Assembly: GCA_964551305.1 (NCBI GenBank)
Contig: CAZKBT010000081.1
Location: 1-12,441, forward strand
DNA: 12,441 nt
Reading direction: 5' to 3'
DNA from: JBAZDC01 sp041654595
GTDB lineage: Bacteria; Pseudomonadota; Gammaproteobacteria; Burkholderiales; Burkholderiaceae_B
The notes under the pieces are model-generated. The model saw nothing but the letters and a program-made list of their open reading frames with translations. It searched no databases and was not told the DNA's origin. Each line of letters opens with the position of its first letter. Position 1 is the first letter of the stretch. Positions 1 to 6,689 of this stretch are shown here, in pieces. A program made the translations under genes and the position numbers.

Positions 1-53
1 TGAAGCTTTTGCATTAGCCGCGTGATCTGAGCAGAAACTGCTGGGTCATTACA
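1..53 (-). mobile_element. Left-border insertion-sequence end (53-bp inverted copy of the right border)
   Basis: Bases 1-53 are the exact reverse complement of 12388-12440, and identity stops abruptly at the inner edge. Read outward from the window, the unit begins TGTAATGACCCAG, with the TG start usual for many IS ends. It breaks a reductase reading frame exactly at base 53, as expected of an IS insertion with the element body outside the window. A small inverted repeat (AGCAG/CTGCT around TTT) lies inside it. I cannot assign the IS family. The alternative is a contig-end overlap, which would itself imply a repeat here. Confidence 0.6.
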
Positions 54-916
54 AGCCTGCCGTCTGGATGCCGCGTCTCGCGCAGCAGGAACGACGCCTG
101 TCCTTCGAAGGGAAGGGAGCAGAGAGTGTATTCGCGCCAGCATATGTCTTCACCTTTGGGCAGTGGAACGGCAACGCGGGCAATATCGCCGGCCTGCCAG
201 CATGGGCAGGCCGACAAGGGCCGGCAATGCAGGTGGAAGATGGGCGCGCCGGGGCTGCCGGGATTCAAAAGCGTTCGCTCGATCAGTTGCCATTGCTCCG
301 ATTGCGGATCCGATGATGGTCCGTCCTCGTCCGCGGGTAATAGCGACAGGAATGCCGCTGTCTCCTCCCGCCATTTAGACAGGGCGGATTCTTCCAGGCG
401 ATCGACTTCGATGGTCGGATGAGCTCGCTGGGCGCGGCACTGATGCAGCCAGCTGTCCAGGGCTTTGCCGAAACCGCAGAAGTTCGGGTAGCTTCGATCG
501 CCCAAGGCCAGCAAGCTGTAATGTAAACCCGACAGGTCGGGCCGGCCGGCCATGACATGCCGCAGGAAGCCGTGGACATGATCGGGAGCGTCGCCGTCGC
601 CCGTGGTGCTTGCCACGCAGCATAAATACCGGGTTCGGCTCAGCATTGCTTGATCCAGCTCTTCCAAAGGCAAAGCGGCGGGCGGACGACTATCCTCGGG
701 CAGGCGTCGCCGCAACTCCTCGGCCAGCGCCGCCGCGGTGCCGTTCTGGCTGGCGTAGGCGATGCGTACCGCGTGCGTAGCGGGGGTTGACAGTCGGGCT
801 CGAGCGCGGCCCCTGCGTCTGCGCAGCCAGGGCAGAAGCACGATCAATAGCCATGTCAGAATGGCGCCGGCGGCCCAGAGCCAGCGGACAGGGTCGACTT
901 GCAGTGTAAAGCTCAT
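14..916 (-). CDS. Membrane-anchored flavodoxin/FAD reductase (sulfite-reductase-flavoprotein type), 3' end truncated by IS
   Basis: This is the electron-input module of the operon. A transmembrane segment (about residues 10-30) followed by an Arg-rich stretch (32-41) anchors it with the catalytic part in the cytoplasm. A flavodoxin domain follows (about 50-195): FMN phosphate loop SQNGT (56-60), STTGDGDAPD (103-112) and LALGDRSYPNF (136-146). An FAD-binding domain begins around 220, with the REYTLCSLP element (261-269). Native sequence ends at codon 288, which straddles the repeat border at base 53; the last 12 residues and the stop are read from the repeat. The rest of the FAD domain and the whole NADPH domain are missing, so relatives should be roughly 150 residues longer. 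The start lies 3 bp after the ApbE stop, so the two are cotranscribed. The truncated product probably cannot accept electrons from NADPH. Confidence 0.85.
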   Translation of the reverse strand: MSFTLQVDPVRWLWAAGAILTWLLIVLLPWLRRRRGRARARLSTPATHAVRIAYASQNGTAAALAEELRRRLPEDSRPPAALPLEELDQAMLSRTRYLCCVASTTGDGDAPDHVHGFLRHVMAGRPDLSGLHYSLLALGDRSYPNFCGFGKALDSWLHQCRAQRAHPTIEVDRLEESALSKWREETAAFLSLLPADEDGPSSDPQSEQWQLIERTLLNPGSPGAPIFHLHCRPLSACPCWQAGDIARVAVPLPKGEDICWREYTLCSLPFEGQASFLLRETRHPDGRLVMTQQFLLRSRG

Positions 917-919
917 GAT

Positions 920-1975
920 TCAATGCAGCATTGCCGCCATGGCGCTGCTAAGCTGTTCGTGTTGCCACTCGCCTTCACGCCGTAGCATCCGGACGGGCAG
1001 ACACAATCGTTCCGCCAGATCCATGCCGCGCTCGACGCCCAGCACCATGATGGCGGTCGCATAGGCGTCGGCCATCATGGCCTGGGGATGCAGCACGCTG
1101 ACTGACGCGACGCCGTGAGTCGTCGGCTGCCCGGTGCGGCCATCCAGCGTATGCGCATAGCGCCGGCCTTGCCAGGAAAACTGACGCCGGTAGTCTCCCG
1201 AGGTGGCGACCGCGCCTTCCACCAGCGCCAGCCGCAAGGGAGGCGCCGTGGCGGAAAGGTCGGGGATATCTTCGAGCGCAACCCACCAGGGCTGCAAGTC
1301 CGGCTTGAGGCCGCGTGCTTTCAGTTCGCCGCCGATATCCACGAGATGCGCGGTTGCGCCGAGTTGGCGTAGCTGGTCGGATACGCGATCGACGGCCCAG
1401 CCTTTGGCGATCCCGCAGACATCGAGCATCAAGCCTTCTGGCTTGCAGATCGTTCCGGTTTCCTCCTGCAAGCTCAAGCGCCGCCAGCCGCTGCGTTGCA
1501 AGGCCGCGTCGATCTCGTTCCGCGAAGGCAGGCCGCAAGCAAGGAGGTCGCGCGGCCCGCCGGGGCCAAAACCCCATGTTTCGATCAGGGCGCCCAGCGC
1601 CGGATCGACGGCGCCTTCCGTTTCTCGCGCGAGGTCCAGGCTGCATGCGATCAAGGCAAGCGTGTCAGGTGAAAACGACCAGGGTCCGGCGCCGGCCGCG
1701 TTGAAACGACCGATCTCGCTGTCCGGCGTCCAATTGCTGAACCGCTGGATGCAGTCAGACAGCGCGGCGTCGATACTGCGGCGTAGGCTGTCGTAACGCA
1801 GCGCCCGCGGCGCGTATGCCGATATCTTCCAATCGGTGCCCATTGCCTGGCCGGAAAGGCGATGCAGCACCCAATCGTCGTCGGCGACCGCGGGCGGCTC
1901 AGCCGGCGCCAAGGCGCTAGTGGGCAGCAGCAGGCGCCGCTCGCCAACCCCGGGACTGGAAATCAACGCGGTCAT
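920..1975 (-). CDS. apbE: FAD:protein FMN transferase (ApbE family)
   Basis: ApbE enzymes transfer FMN from FAD to a Thr/Ser of exported or membrane proteins, using Mg2+. The 351-aa product carries the family motifs in order: AMGTDWKI (44-51), NWTPDSEIGRFN (81-92), LDVCGIAKGWAVD (184-196), VDIGGELKARG (212-222), ATSGDY (257-262), HTLDGRTGQP (275-284) and the metal-site helix ADAYATAIMVLG (302-313). The chosen start overlaps the upstream PepSY gene by ATGA (1972-1975), a classic translational coupling. The same frame stays open far upstream, but that part is antisense or out-of-frame to the PepSY gene and has no ApbE features. The likely target is the DUF2271 protein of the same operon. Oddly, no clear signal peptide or lipobox is visible at the N terminus, although the family usually acts outside the cytoplasm. 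Confidence 0.93.
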   Translation of the reverse strand: MTALISSPGVGERRLLLPTSALAPAEPPAVADDDWVLHRLSGQAMGTDWKISAYAPRALRYDSLRRSIDAALSDCIQRFSNWTPDSEIGRFNAAGAGPWSFSPDTLALIACSLDLARETEGAVDPALGALIETWGFGPGGPRDLLACGLPSRNEIDAALQRSGWRRLSLQEETGTICKPEGLMLDVCGIAKGWAVDRVSDQLRQLGATAHLVDIGGELKARGLKPDLQPWWVALEDIPDLSATAPPLRLALVEGAVATSGDYRRQFSWQGRRYAHTLDGRTGQPTTHGVASVSVLHPQAMMADAYATAIMVLGVERGMDLAERLCLPVRMLRREGEWQHEQLSSAMAAMLH

Positions 1976-2586
1976 GAGTGCATGAACAGCAGGACGACCA
2001 ACAGCGGCAGCAACAGGCTGAAGCTGGTCACGGGCCAGGTCGCGGGGCGCTTGCGGCCATGAAGCACGAGAAGCGCCAACCCTGTCAAGGTAAATATGAT
2101 GCAACAGCTTGCCAGGATGTCGATGAACCAGGACCAGACTCGGCCTGTGTTGCGCCCTTTGTGCAGATCGTTCAAATAGGCGATCGCGCCGCGCCGGGTG
2201 GTTTGATAAAAGGCGGTGCCCGTTTCGCGCTCGATCAGCAAAGCGCTGTCGCCGCCCGGCATCGGAAGGTCGATGTAGATCTCGTCGGGTCCGGTCTCGG
2301 TTGGACGCCCAGCCACGTTGATGCCGAATGTTTTTTGCGTCCAGCGCGTCAATGCATCGGGCAGCGGATCCTCCGTATCGATCGACCACTGCCGCAGCTG
2401 CCGGTGCAGCTCGGGAGGCAGCGAGGCCTGACGCTCGGCGCGGGTTGTGGCGGCGGTGATTTGACCGGCATGGTTGAGCGTAATGCCGGTGATGGCAAAC
2501 AGCAGCATGCCGGTCAGGCTGAGCGCGGCGGAAACCCAATGCCAGGTGTGCAGCTGCTTGAGCCAGAATGCGCGTTGGAGATTCAT
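1972..2586 (-). CDS. PepSY-associated transmembrane protein
   Basis: A 204-aa inner-membrane protein of the PepSY-TM type, a family that carries electrons across the membrane to periplasmic ferric or flavin acceptors. Hydrophobic helices lie near 17-37, 150-175 and 187-202. The segment between the first two (about 40-148) forms a periplasmic PepSY-like domain. Histidines that could ligate haem sit at the membrane edges: H13 and H16 in LHTWHW, H39 in LNHAG, H142 in NDLHKGR and H176 in LVLHGRK. It starts 8 bp after the DUF2271 stop and overlaps apbE by 4 bp. The Shine-Dalgarno site is weak, which fits translational coupling. The electron-transfer role is inferred from family and context; the motifs and topology are seen. 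Confidence 0.88.
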   Translation of the reverse strand: MNLQRAFWLKQLHTWHWVSAALSLTGMLLFAITGITLNHAGQITAATTRAERQASLPPELHRQLRQWSIDTEDPLPDALTRWTQKTFGINVAGRPTETGPDEIYIDLPMPGGDSALLIERETGTAFYQTTRRGAIAYLNDLHKGRNTGRVWSWFIDILASCCIIFTLTGLALLVLHGRKRPATWPVTSFSLLLPLLVVLLFMHS

Positions 2587-2594
2587 GGGCCGTG

Positions 2595-3143
2595 TCAGTT
2601 GCCTGGCGTCACGGCAATGGACGTCAGCTCGGTCCTGCCGGCGCTGGTGGCGGTGATCGCCGCCCCGCCCCAGACAAAAGGCGCGCGCAGCAACTCGCGC
2701 CCTCCTTGTTCACGAGCCACTTCGACCACCACGTTGTATTCGCCGGGAGCAAGCCCCGAAAGGGCCGGGTGGTCCGCCCCGAAATTCAGGGTGTGCAGGC
2801 CGGGACCGCGCGTGGCGCCGCTGATGCCGTCAGCGGGCAGCTCGGTGCTTTTGCCGACGGTACGCCACCAAGTACGCAGTTCGCGCAGCCAGCCTTTGCC
2901 CAGGCCGTCGCGTAATCTCGTGTCGTACCAGACGGCAAGCGTGCCGACTTGCTGACGGTTGTCGGCGCGCTCGATCCAGGCGGCCAGGTAGGGATGATAG
3001 TAGGTGGCGCTATCCACCTGCGGCAACGCTACTTTCAACGCCAAGGTGCCCGCTGCGGCAGGCGTGCCGGCCAACGCCAGCGCGGCCGCGCTCAACCAGC
3101 GTTTGCCCGCGTTGCGACCGGCCATTTTGCTGTTCCTGTTCAT
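2595..3143 (-). CDS. Exported DUF2271 protein with ApbE flavinylation motif
   Basis: A 182-aa protein with a Sec signal peptide (basic start, hydrophobic 16-30, cleavage near A31) and a DUF2271-like body (for example YLAAWIERADNRQQVGTLAVW at about 52-72). Residues 105-111 read DGISGAT. This matches the D-x-x-S/T-G-A-T/S motif where ApbE attaches FMN through phosphate to the last Thr (here T111), as in NqrB/NqrC and RnfG. With apbE two genes downstream, it is probably the periplasmic flavin carrier of the pathway. Start choice: the first ATG (3143) has no clear ribosome site; the ATG at codon 7 (3125) has AGGA 8 bases upstream and leaves a cleaner signal peptide, so 3125 may be the true start. 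Confidence 0.85.
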   Translation of the reverse strand: MNRNSKMAGRNAGKRWLSAAALALAGTPAAAGTLALKVALPQVDSATYYHPYLAAWIERADNRQQVGTLAVWYDTRLRDGLGKGWLRELRTWWRTVGKSTELPADGISGATRGPGLHTLNFGADHPALSGLAPGEYNVVVEVAREQGGRELLRAPFVWGGAAITATSAGRTELTSIAVTPGN

Positions 3144-3150
3144 GATCGTA

Positions 3151-3681
3151 TCAGCGATTCTGGTTCTGCTCTTGCTCTTGGGCCGGACGCTCGCGCTTGG
3201 GCTGCGGGTCGTCGCGCGATACTACCCCGTCCTTATTGGTGTCCAGGCGCTCGAACGTCTTGCGCGCGATGGCGCGATCTTCTTCCGACGTATAAAGGCC
3301 ATTGCGGCCCCGGTTTACGATGCCGAAGCGCACGTGCGCCTGCTTGATCGAGTTTTCGTAGTGCTCGTCGGGCTCGCGGCCTTCGTCGAAATACTGCTGC
3401 TTGAGGCGTCCGGTGAATTCCGCCACGTATTCGTCCTCGGTCAGCACGCCGTCGCCATTGGTGTCGGCATTGCGAAAGCGCTCGGCGCGGATGGCCAGGT
3501 ATTCCTCTTGCGTCACCTTGCCGTCGCGATTCGCGTCGTAGCTACCCAGGAAGGCTTCCAAGCCATGGCCGCCGGCCGGGCGGGCGGGTCCGAGCGCGGT
3601 GTCGCCCGGCTTGCCCGGCGATGCGCAGGCTGCCAGTATCGTCACCGTGAGAGCGGGGATCAGCAAAACGGTACGTTTCAT
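3151..3681 (-). CDS. EF-hand calcium-binding lipoprotein
   Basis: A 176-aa protein with a lipoprotein signal peptide and lipobox LAAC (lipidated Cys19). It has three canonical EF-hand loops, DANRDGKVTQEE (49-60), DTNGDGVLTEDE (73-84) and DTNKDGVVSRDD (147-158), and one degenerate loop around N123-E134 that lacks the key acidic residues. The C-terminal 18 residues are Glu/Gln/Asn-rich and look unstructured. A ribosome site (AGGA) sits 9 bases before the ATG. The gene lies between the receptor and the DUF2271 gene, 7 bp before the latter, so it belongs to the operon. Its job there is unknown; Ca2+ sensing or tethering in the periplasm is plausible. Confidence 0.88.
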   Translation of the reverse strand: MKRTVLLIPALTVTILAACASPGKPGDTALGPARPAGGHGLEAFLGSYDANRDGKVTQEEYLAIRAERFRNADTNGDGVLTEDEYVAEFTGRLKQQYFDEGREPDEHYENSIKQAHVRFGIVNRGRNGLYTSEEDRAIARKTFERLDTNKDGVVSRDDPQPKRERPAQEQEQNQNR

Positions 3682-3707
3682 GTTTCGAATCCTATAAAAA
3701 GAATGAA

Positions 3708-3739
3708 GCCACTCTTCCTTTGGGAAACGAAAGAGTGGC
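3708..3739 (-). terminator. Stem-loop between receptor and EF-hand genes (possible attenuator)
   Basis: A perfect 9-bp inverted repeat (GCCACTCTT / AAGAGTGGC) with a 14-base loop lies just after the receptor stop. On the minus strand it is followed by a T-rich stretch (TTCATTCTTTTT). The T run is not immediately adjacent, so it may be a leaky terminator or an mRNA-stabilising hairpin that lowers expression of the downstream genes relative to the receptor. Confidence 0.4.
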
Positions 3740-3751
3740 GGGAATGACGGG

Positions 3752-6184
3752 TCAATACTGAATAGCCAGACCCAGGCTGAACGAGCGTCCGGGGTTCGAC
3801 ATCAATTGACGGTTGCGTTGGTCGGCCGCGTTGCCGGTTTCCAAGCCGCGGGCGCTGGAATAGTCCCAGTATTCGCGGTCCGTCAGGTTGTAGATGCCGG
3901 CGTCCAGCCTGACATGCTTGCTCAACTGCCAGTAGCCGAGCAGATCGAAGCGCGCATAGCCCGGCACTCTTATATGATCCACCGTCGAGGGCGATATCGT
4001 GGCGGAAGGATCGTTTGAATAACTGTTGCGCGTGGTGGATTGCGCTTGCTTGCCCTTGACAAAGGTACTTATCAAGTCGACGCCCCATTGTTTGCCGGAC
4101 GCTTCGTAGCCGACGCCTATTACCCCTTTTGCAGGCTGCACGGAGTCGAGATCGACGTAGCCGTCTCCTTCGTAATAGGATTTTGCACGTCCTTTGCTAT
4201 AGCCTACGGCGACCGTGCTGTGCAGGCCGGTCAAGGAAGGATACCAATGACCGAAATCGAGCCGGGCGCTTATCTCGGCGCCATAGATCTGCGCGGCATC
4301 CCGGTTGTCGGCCTGGTACAGCGTGCTCAGGCTGCTGTGGATATTGGTAAACATTTCCGGATTGTTCGCCCGTGTGTAGCGGGTATAGGCGATGAAATCC
4401 GAATACTGGGTATAGAAGACAGAGCCGTTCAGCGTCAGGCCGCGTGTCGGAGACCCCTTCAAGCCCAAGTCGAAGGCATGGCTGGTCTCTTTGTTCAGGT
4501 CCGGATTGCCGATGACCGCGTAGCTGCCGCCGCCGCCATTCCAGTAGCCGAATATTTCGTTGACGTTGGGCGCGCGGCCACTGTATTTCCACTGCGCATA
4601 GGCGCTCAGCCTAGGGGTCAGGTCATATACCAAGCCCAGGCTGGGGCTCAGAATGGTCGTGCTCGACACACTGTCATAGCGCTTATTCAGCGTATCCTGG
4701 GGCATCCTGTCGTTATCGAAGCTGTCTGCGTTGATCATCTTTGGACTGATGCGATCCACGCGCAGCCCCGGGATCACTGCCAGGCGCTTACCGCCCACCT
4801 CGAAGCTGATTTCGTCTTCGATGAACGCGCCCAATCGAAGCGTGCGTGTATCCGGATAGGGCTGGGCCGCCGGCACCATGCTCATGTTGCCGAATCTGAT
4901 GGGATTGACCTGAAGCGGGTGGGAGACTTCCGTGGTCGACGCGTTCAGGCCGAACCGCAGATGATGATTGTCCAAGCGCTTGCTGCCCGAGGTCGTGAAT
5001 CCCCATGTGTCCGTCTTGTTGCGCGACCGATCCGTCTCGACCTCGGTCGATCCGATCGGGGTGGTAAGCGTCAAGTCATCCATGTTGGTGTGCTGGTAGT
5101 AAAGACGGGTTTCCAGTACGTCAACGACGCTTGAGGCGGGTGTCCACGTATGGGTCATCGCCAGGGTGTCGCGTTCCGTCTTGCTGTCTTGCTCGGATAT
5201 CGAGGCGATGGCCGTCACGGTCGAGTTCCAGTTGTCGAACATGGATTCGTTCTTGCGGCGGTATATGTCGGCGGAAAGCTCCAGCTTGTGATTCGGATTG
5301 AGTTGCAGTCCACCCTTGAGCAGCAAGGCGTCCGAGTGCCATTTGGCGGGATAGCTTTCCAGCGAATCGCTATTGTTGCGCGTTTGCTTGCCGTCGCGGC
5401 GAGAGTAGTTGATCAAGCCGGTCAGCCCGTTGTCGCTCATGCCGGCGGCGGTCAGCCCTTTAAGCCATGAACGGTCGGAGTGGTTGTACGAAACGCGGCC
5501 GCCTATGTGCAGCGGCTTTTCAGGCGTTACGTAATCTTCTGCGGATTTGGTGCGGAAGCTGACGGCGCCGCCGATGCCCCCGGCGGAACGGCGCGCGTTC
5601 GTGGTGCCGGACAAAATCTCGACGCTGCTGTAGGTGTCAGGGTCGATAAAGTCGCGTCCCATGCCGAAAGTCCCCACGGCTGCCCGGCCGCTGCCCGACG
5701 TGTTGGCGCGATCAACGGCATCGGGCATTTCAATGCCGTCCACGTCCAATCCGATCCGATTGCCTTCGATGCCGCGGATGTTGTAACCGGTGGTGCCCGC
5801 GCGGTCATAGCGGCTCTGGTTGCGCGTGCTGCCTGAAACCGAGCCCGGCGCTGTTACCAGAGGTTGATAGCGGATGACGTCGGCCATGCTGTTGGCTCTT
5901 TCCAACTCTTCACCCTTGATGATTTGCACCGAACCAGGCGTGTGGCGTTCGTCTTCCAGCGTTCCCTGCACGCGGAGCGCGGGAAGACGGGTGACGGACT
6001 GGTCCTGGGTCGTGGCATCCTGGGTTTGCGCCTGCGGCGAGGCTTGGCTTTGAGCCAGCGCGATGCCGGGAGCCAAGGTGATGAGGGCCGCGCTGTGCAA
6101 GGAGAGAGTTAGTCGTCGAGGGTGCGGTATCCGGCGAGAAAGGTCTGGAGCGGCCGTGCGGCCGACGGAACGCGTCATGGACAT
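3752..6184 (-). CDS. TonB-dependent outer-membrane receptor, haem/haemoglobin-receptor type
   Basis: An 810-aa TonB-dependent transporter. The signal peptide has an unusually long basic n-region (about 30 residues) and cleaves near IALA|Q (44/45). A TonB-box-like segment (about 67-74) and the plug follow. YNIRGIEGNRIGLDVDGI (134-151) is typical of the haem/haemoglobin/transferrin receptor group. In the barrel there is a FRAP-like box (GRAPNVNEIFG, 536-546), an NPDL box (560-563), NLTDREYWDY (776-785), and a terminal aromatic residue (Y810) for BAM recognition. No histidine lies between the FRAP-like and NPDL boxes, where haem receptors such as HemR carry the key His. It is the first gene of the operon, behind a Fur-like site. 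The ligand could be haem, a ferri-siderophore or another iron chelate. A second ATG at codon 3 (6178) is also possible. Confidence 0.92.
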   Translation of the reverse strand: MSMTRSVGRTAAPDLSRRIPHPRRLTLSLHSAALITLAPGIALAQSQASPQAQTQDATTQDQSVTRLPALRVQGTLEDERHTPGSVQIIKGEELERANSMADVIRYQPLVTAPGSVSGSTRNQSRYDRAGTTGYNIRGIEGNRIGLDVDGIEMPDAVDRANTSGSGRAAVGTFGMGRDFIDPDTYSSVEILSGTTNARRSAGGIGGAVSFRTKSAEDYVTPEKPLHIGGRVSYNHSDRSWLKGLTAAGMSDNGLTGLINYSRRDGKQTRNNSDSLESYPAKWHSDALLLKGGLQLNPNHKLELSADIYRRKNESMFDNWNSTVTAIASISEQDSKTERDTLAMTHTWTPASSVVDVLETRLYYQHTNMDDLTLTTPIGSTEVETDRSRNKTDTWGFTTSGSKRLDNHHLRFGLNASTTEVSHPLQVNPIRFGNMSMVPAAQPYPDTRTLRLGAFIEDEISFEVGGKRLAVIPGLRVDRISPKMINADSFDNDRMPQDTLNKRYDSVSSTTILSPSLGLVYDLTPRLSAYAQWKYSGRAPNVNEIFGYWNGGGGSYAVIGNPDLNKETSHAFDLGLKGSPTRGLTLNGSVFYTQYSDFIAYTRYTRANNPEMFTNIHSSLSTLYQADNRDAAQIYGAEISARLDFGHWYPSLTGLHSTVAVGYSKGRAKSYYEGDGYVDLDSVQPAKGVIGVGYEASGKQWGVDLISTFVKGKQAQSTTRNSYSNDPSATISPSTVDHIRVPGYARFDLLGYWQLSKHVRLDAGIYNLTDREYWDYSSARGLETGNAADQRNRQLMSNPGRSFSLGLAIQY

Positions 6185-6243
6185 GCCTATCTGATTAGGA
6201 CGGAGAAAAGTGAATGGAATGGGAACAGTGGTGCATCAAATTC

Positions 6244-6271
6244 GATATACCAGGAAATAATTATAAATCAA
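6244..6271 (-). promoter_or_regulatory. Candidate promoter of the receptor operon
   Basis: On the minus strand, TTGATT (6266-6271) and TATATC (6244-6249) are 16 bp apart and fit a sigma70 promoter. A perfect TATAAT (6260-6265) overlaps, with a poor -35 inside the Fur-like site. Either choice puts the Fur-like box against or over the -35 region. The leader would be about 55-70 bases to the receptor ATG. Confidence 0.5.
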
Positions 6272-6290
6272 AATGAGAATTCTTTTCATT
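6272..6290 (-). promoter_or_regulatory. Fur-box-like operator
   Basis: The 19 bp consist of AATGAGAA, TTC and TTTTCATT: two 8-bp arms that match as inverted repeats at 7 of 8 positions. The inner 15 bp (6274-6288) match the 7-1-7 Fur consensus TGATAATNATTATCA at 12 of 14 defined positions. It sits directly upstream of or over the -35 of the receptor promoter, as expected for iron-repressed transcription. Confidence 0.7.
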
Positions 6291-6408
6291 CGTACTATTA
6301 TTTGTGTGGTCAGTCCATGCTCAGGTTGGCGGGTTGCGTATGCGCTTTTCCAACGTCAGCCAAAATGCCGGGTGCTTCTGCCGGATCCGGCCTCACGCGC
6401 GGCCCGCC

Positions 6409-6689
6409 TCATTTCATGCTGCCCATCTCCCGGTCGGATTCCGCTCCTTCGAGCATCAAGGCGGTTTCCTCGATGCGCGCGAAACGTCCATCGGCATCCA
6501 GTTCCGCGAACAGATACACCTCTTGCACCGCCTGCGCGCATGTCGCGCGAAGGCCTCGCGGTCGTCCCATCGCCCATTGGTGCGCTGCCGGTAATCGGGA
6601 CCGAAGTGGCGATCGAGCACCTCTTCCAGCGGGCGTTGCTGCTGGCTGAGGATGTCATCCAAAGCGGAGCGGATATCGGTCGTCTGCAT
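6409..6689 (-). pseudogene. NTF2/SnoaL-like protein, frameshifted with internal deletion
   Basis: The first 52 codons (6689 down to about 6534) read as a nuclear-transport-factor-2-like start, including LDRHFGPDYRQR and WDDREAFARHAR. That frame then runs into a Cys/Arg-rich nonsense tail. In a shifted frame from about 6531 the sequence resumes as a family-like C terminus, with VQEVYLFAELDADGRFARIE and ending at 6409. The two halves give only about 96 residues, while NTF2-like relatives are about 125-135, so roughly 30 internal residues plus one or two bases seem lost near 6531-6535. The start codon shares CATG with the divergent regulator start, so the two genes probably shared control. I judge the product non-functional. 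Confidence 0.6.

Noticed and set aside
920..2539. ApbE frame extended upstream to 2539
   Set aside because: The extra 188 residues lie wholly within the PepSY gene in another frame and lack ApbE or signal features; the ATGA overlap at 1972-1975 supports the shorter form.
1978..2955. Long plus-strand open frame opposite the PepSY and DUF2271 genes
   Set aside because: It is antisense to two well-supported genes, is rich in Gln/Arg/Pro and has no recognisable domain; it is a GC-rich shadow frame.
4040..5134. Long plus-strand open frame opposite the TonB receptor
   Set aside because: Its composition is a mirror of the receptor coding strand and shows no motifs; the receptor on the minus strand is certain.
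6380..6391. 12-bp palindrome GCCGGATCCGGC after the NTF2-like pseudogene
   Set aside because: It has no loop and no T-run and is short in GC-rich DNA; not a credible terminator.
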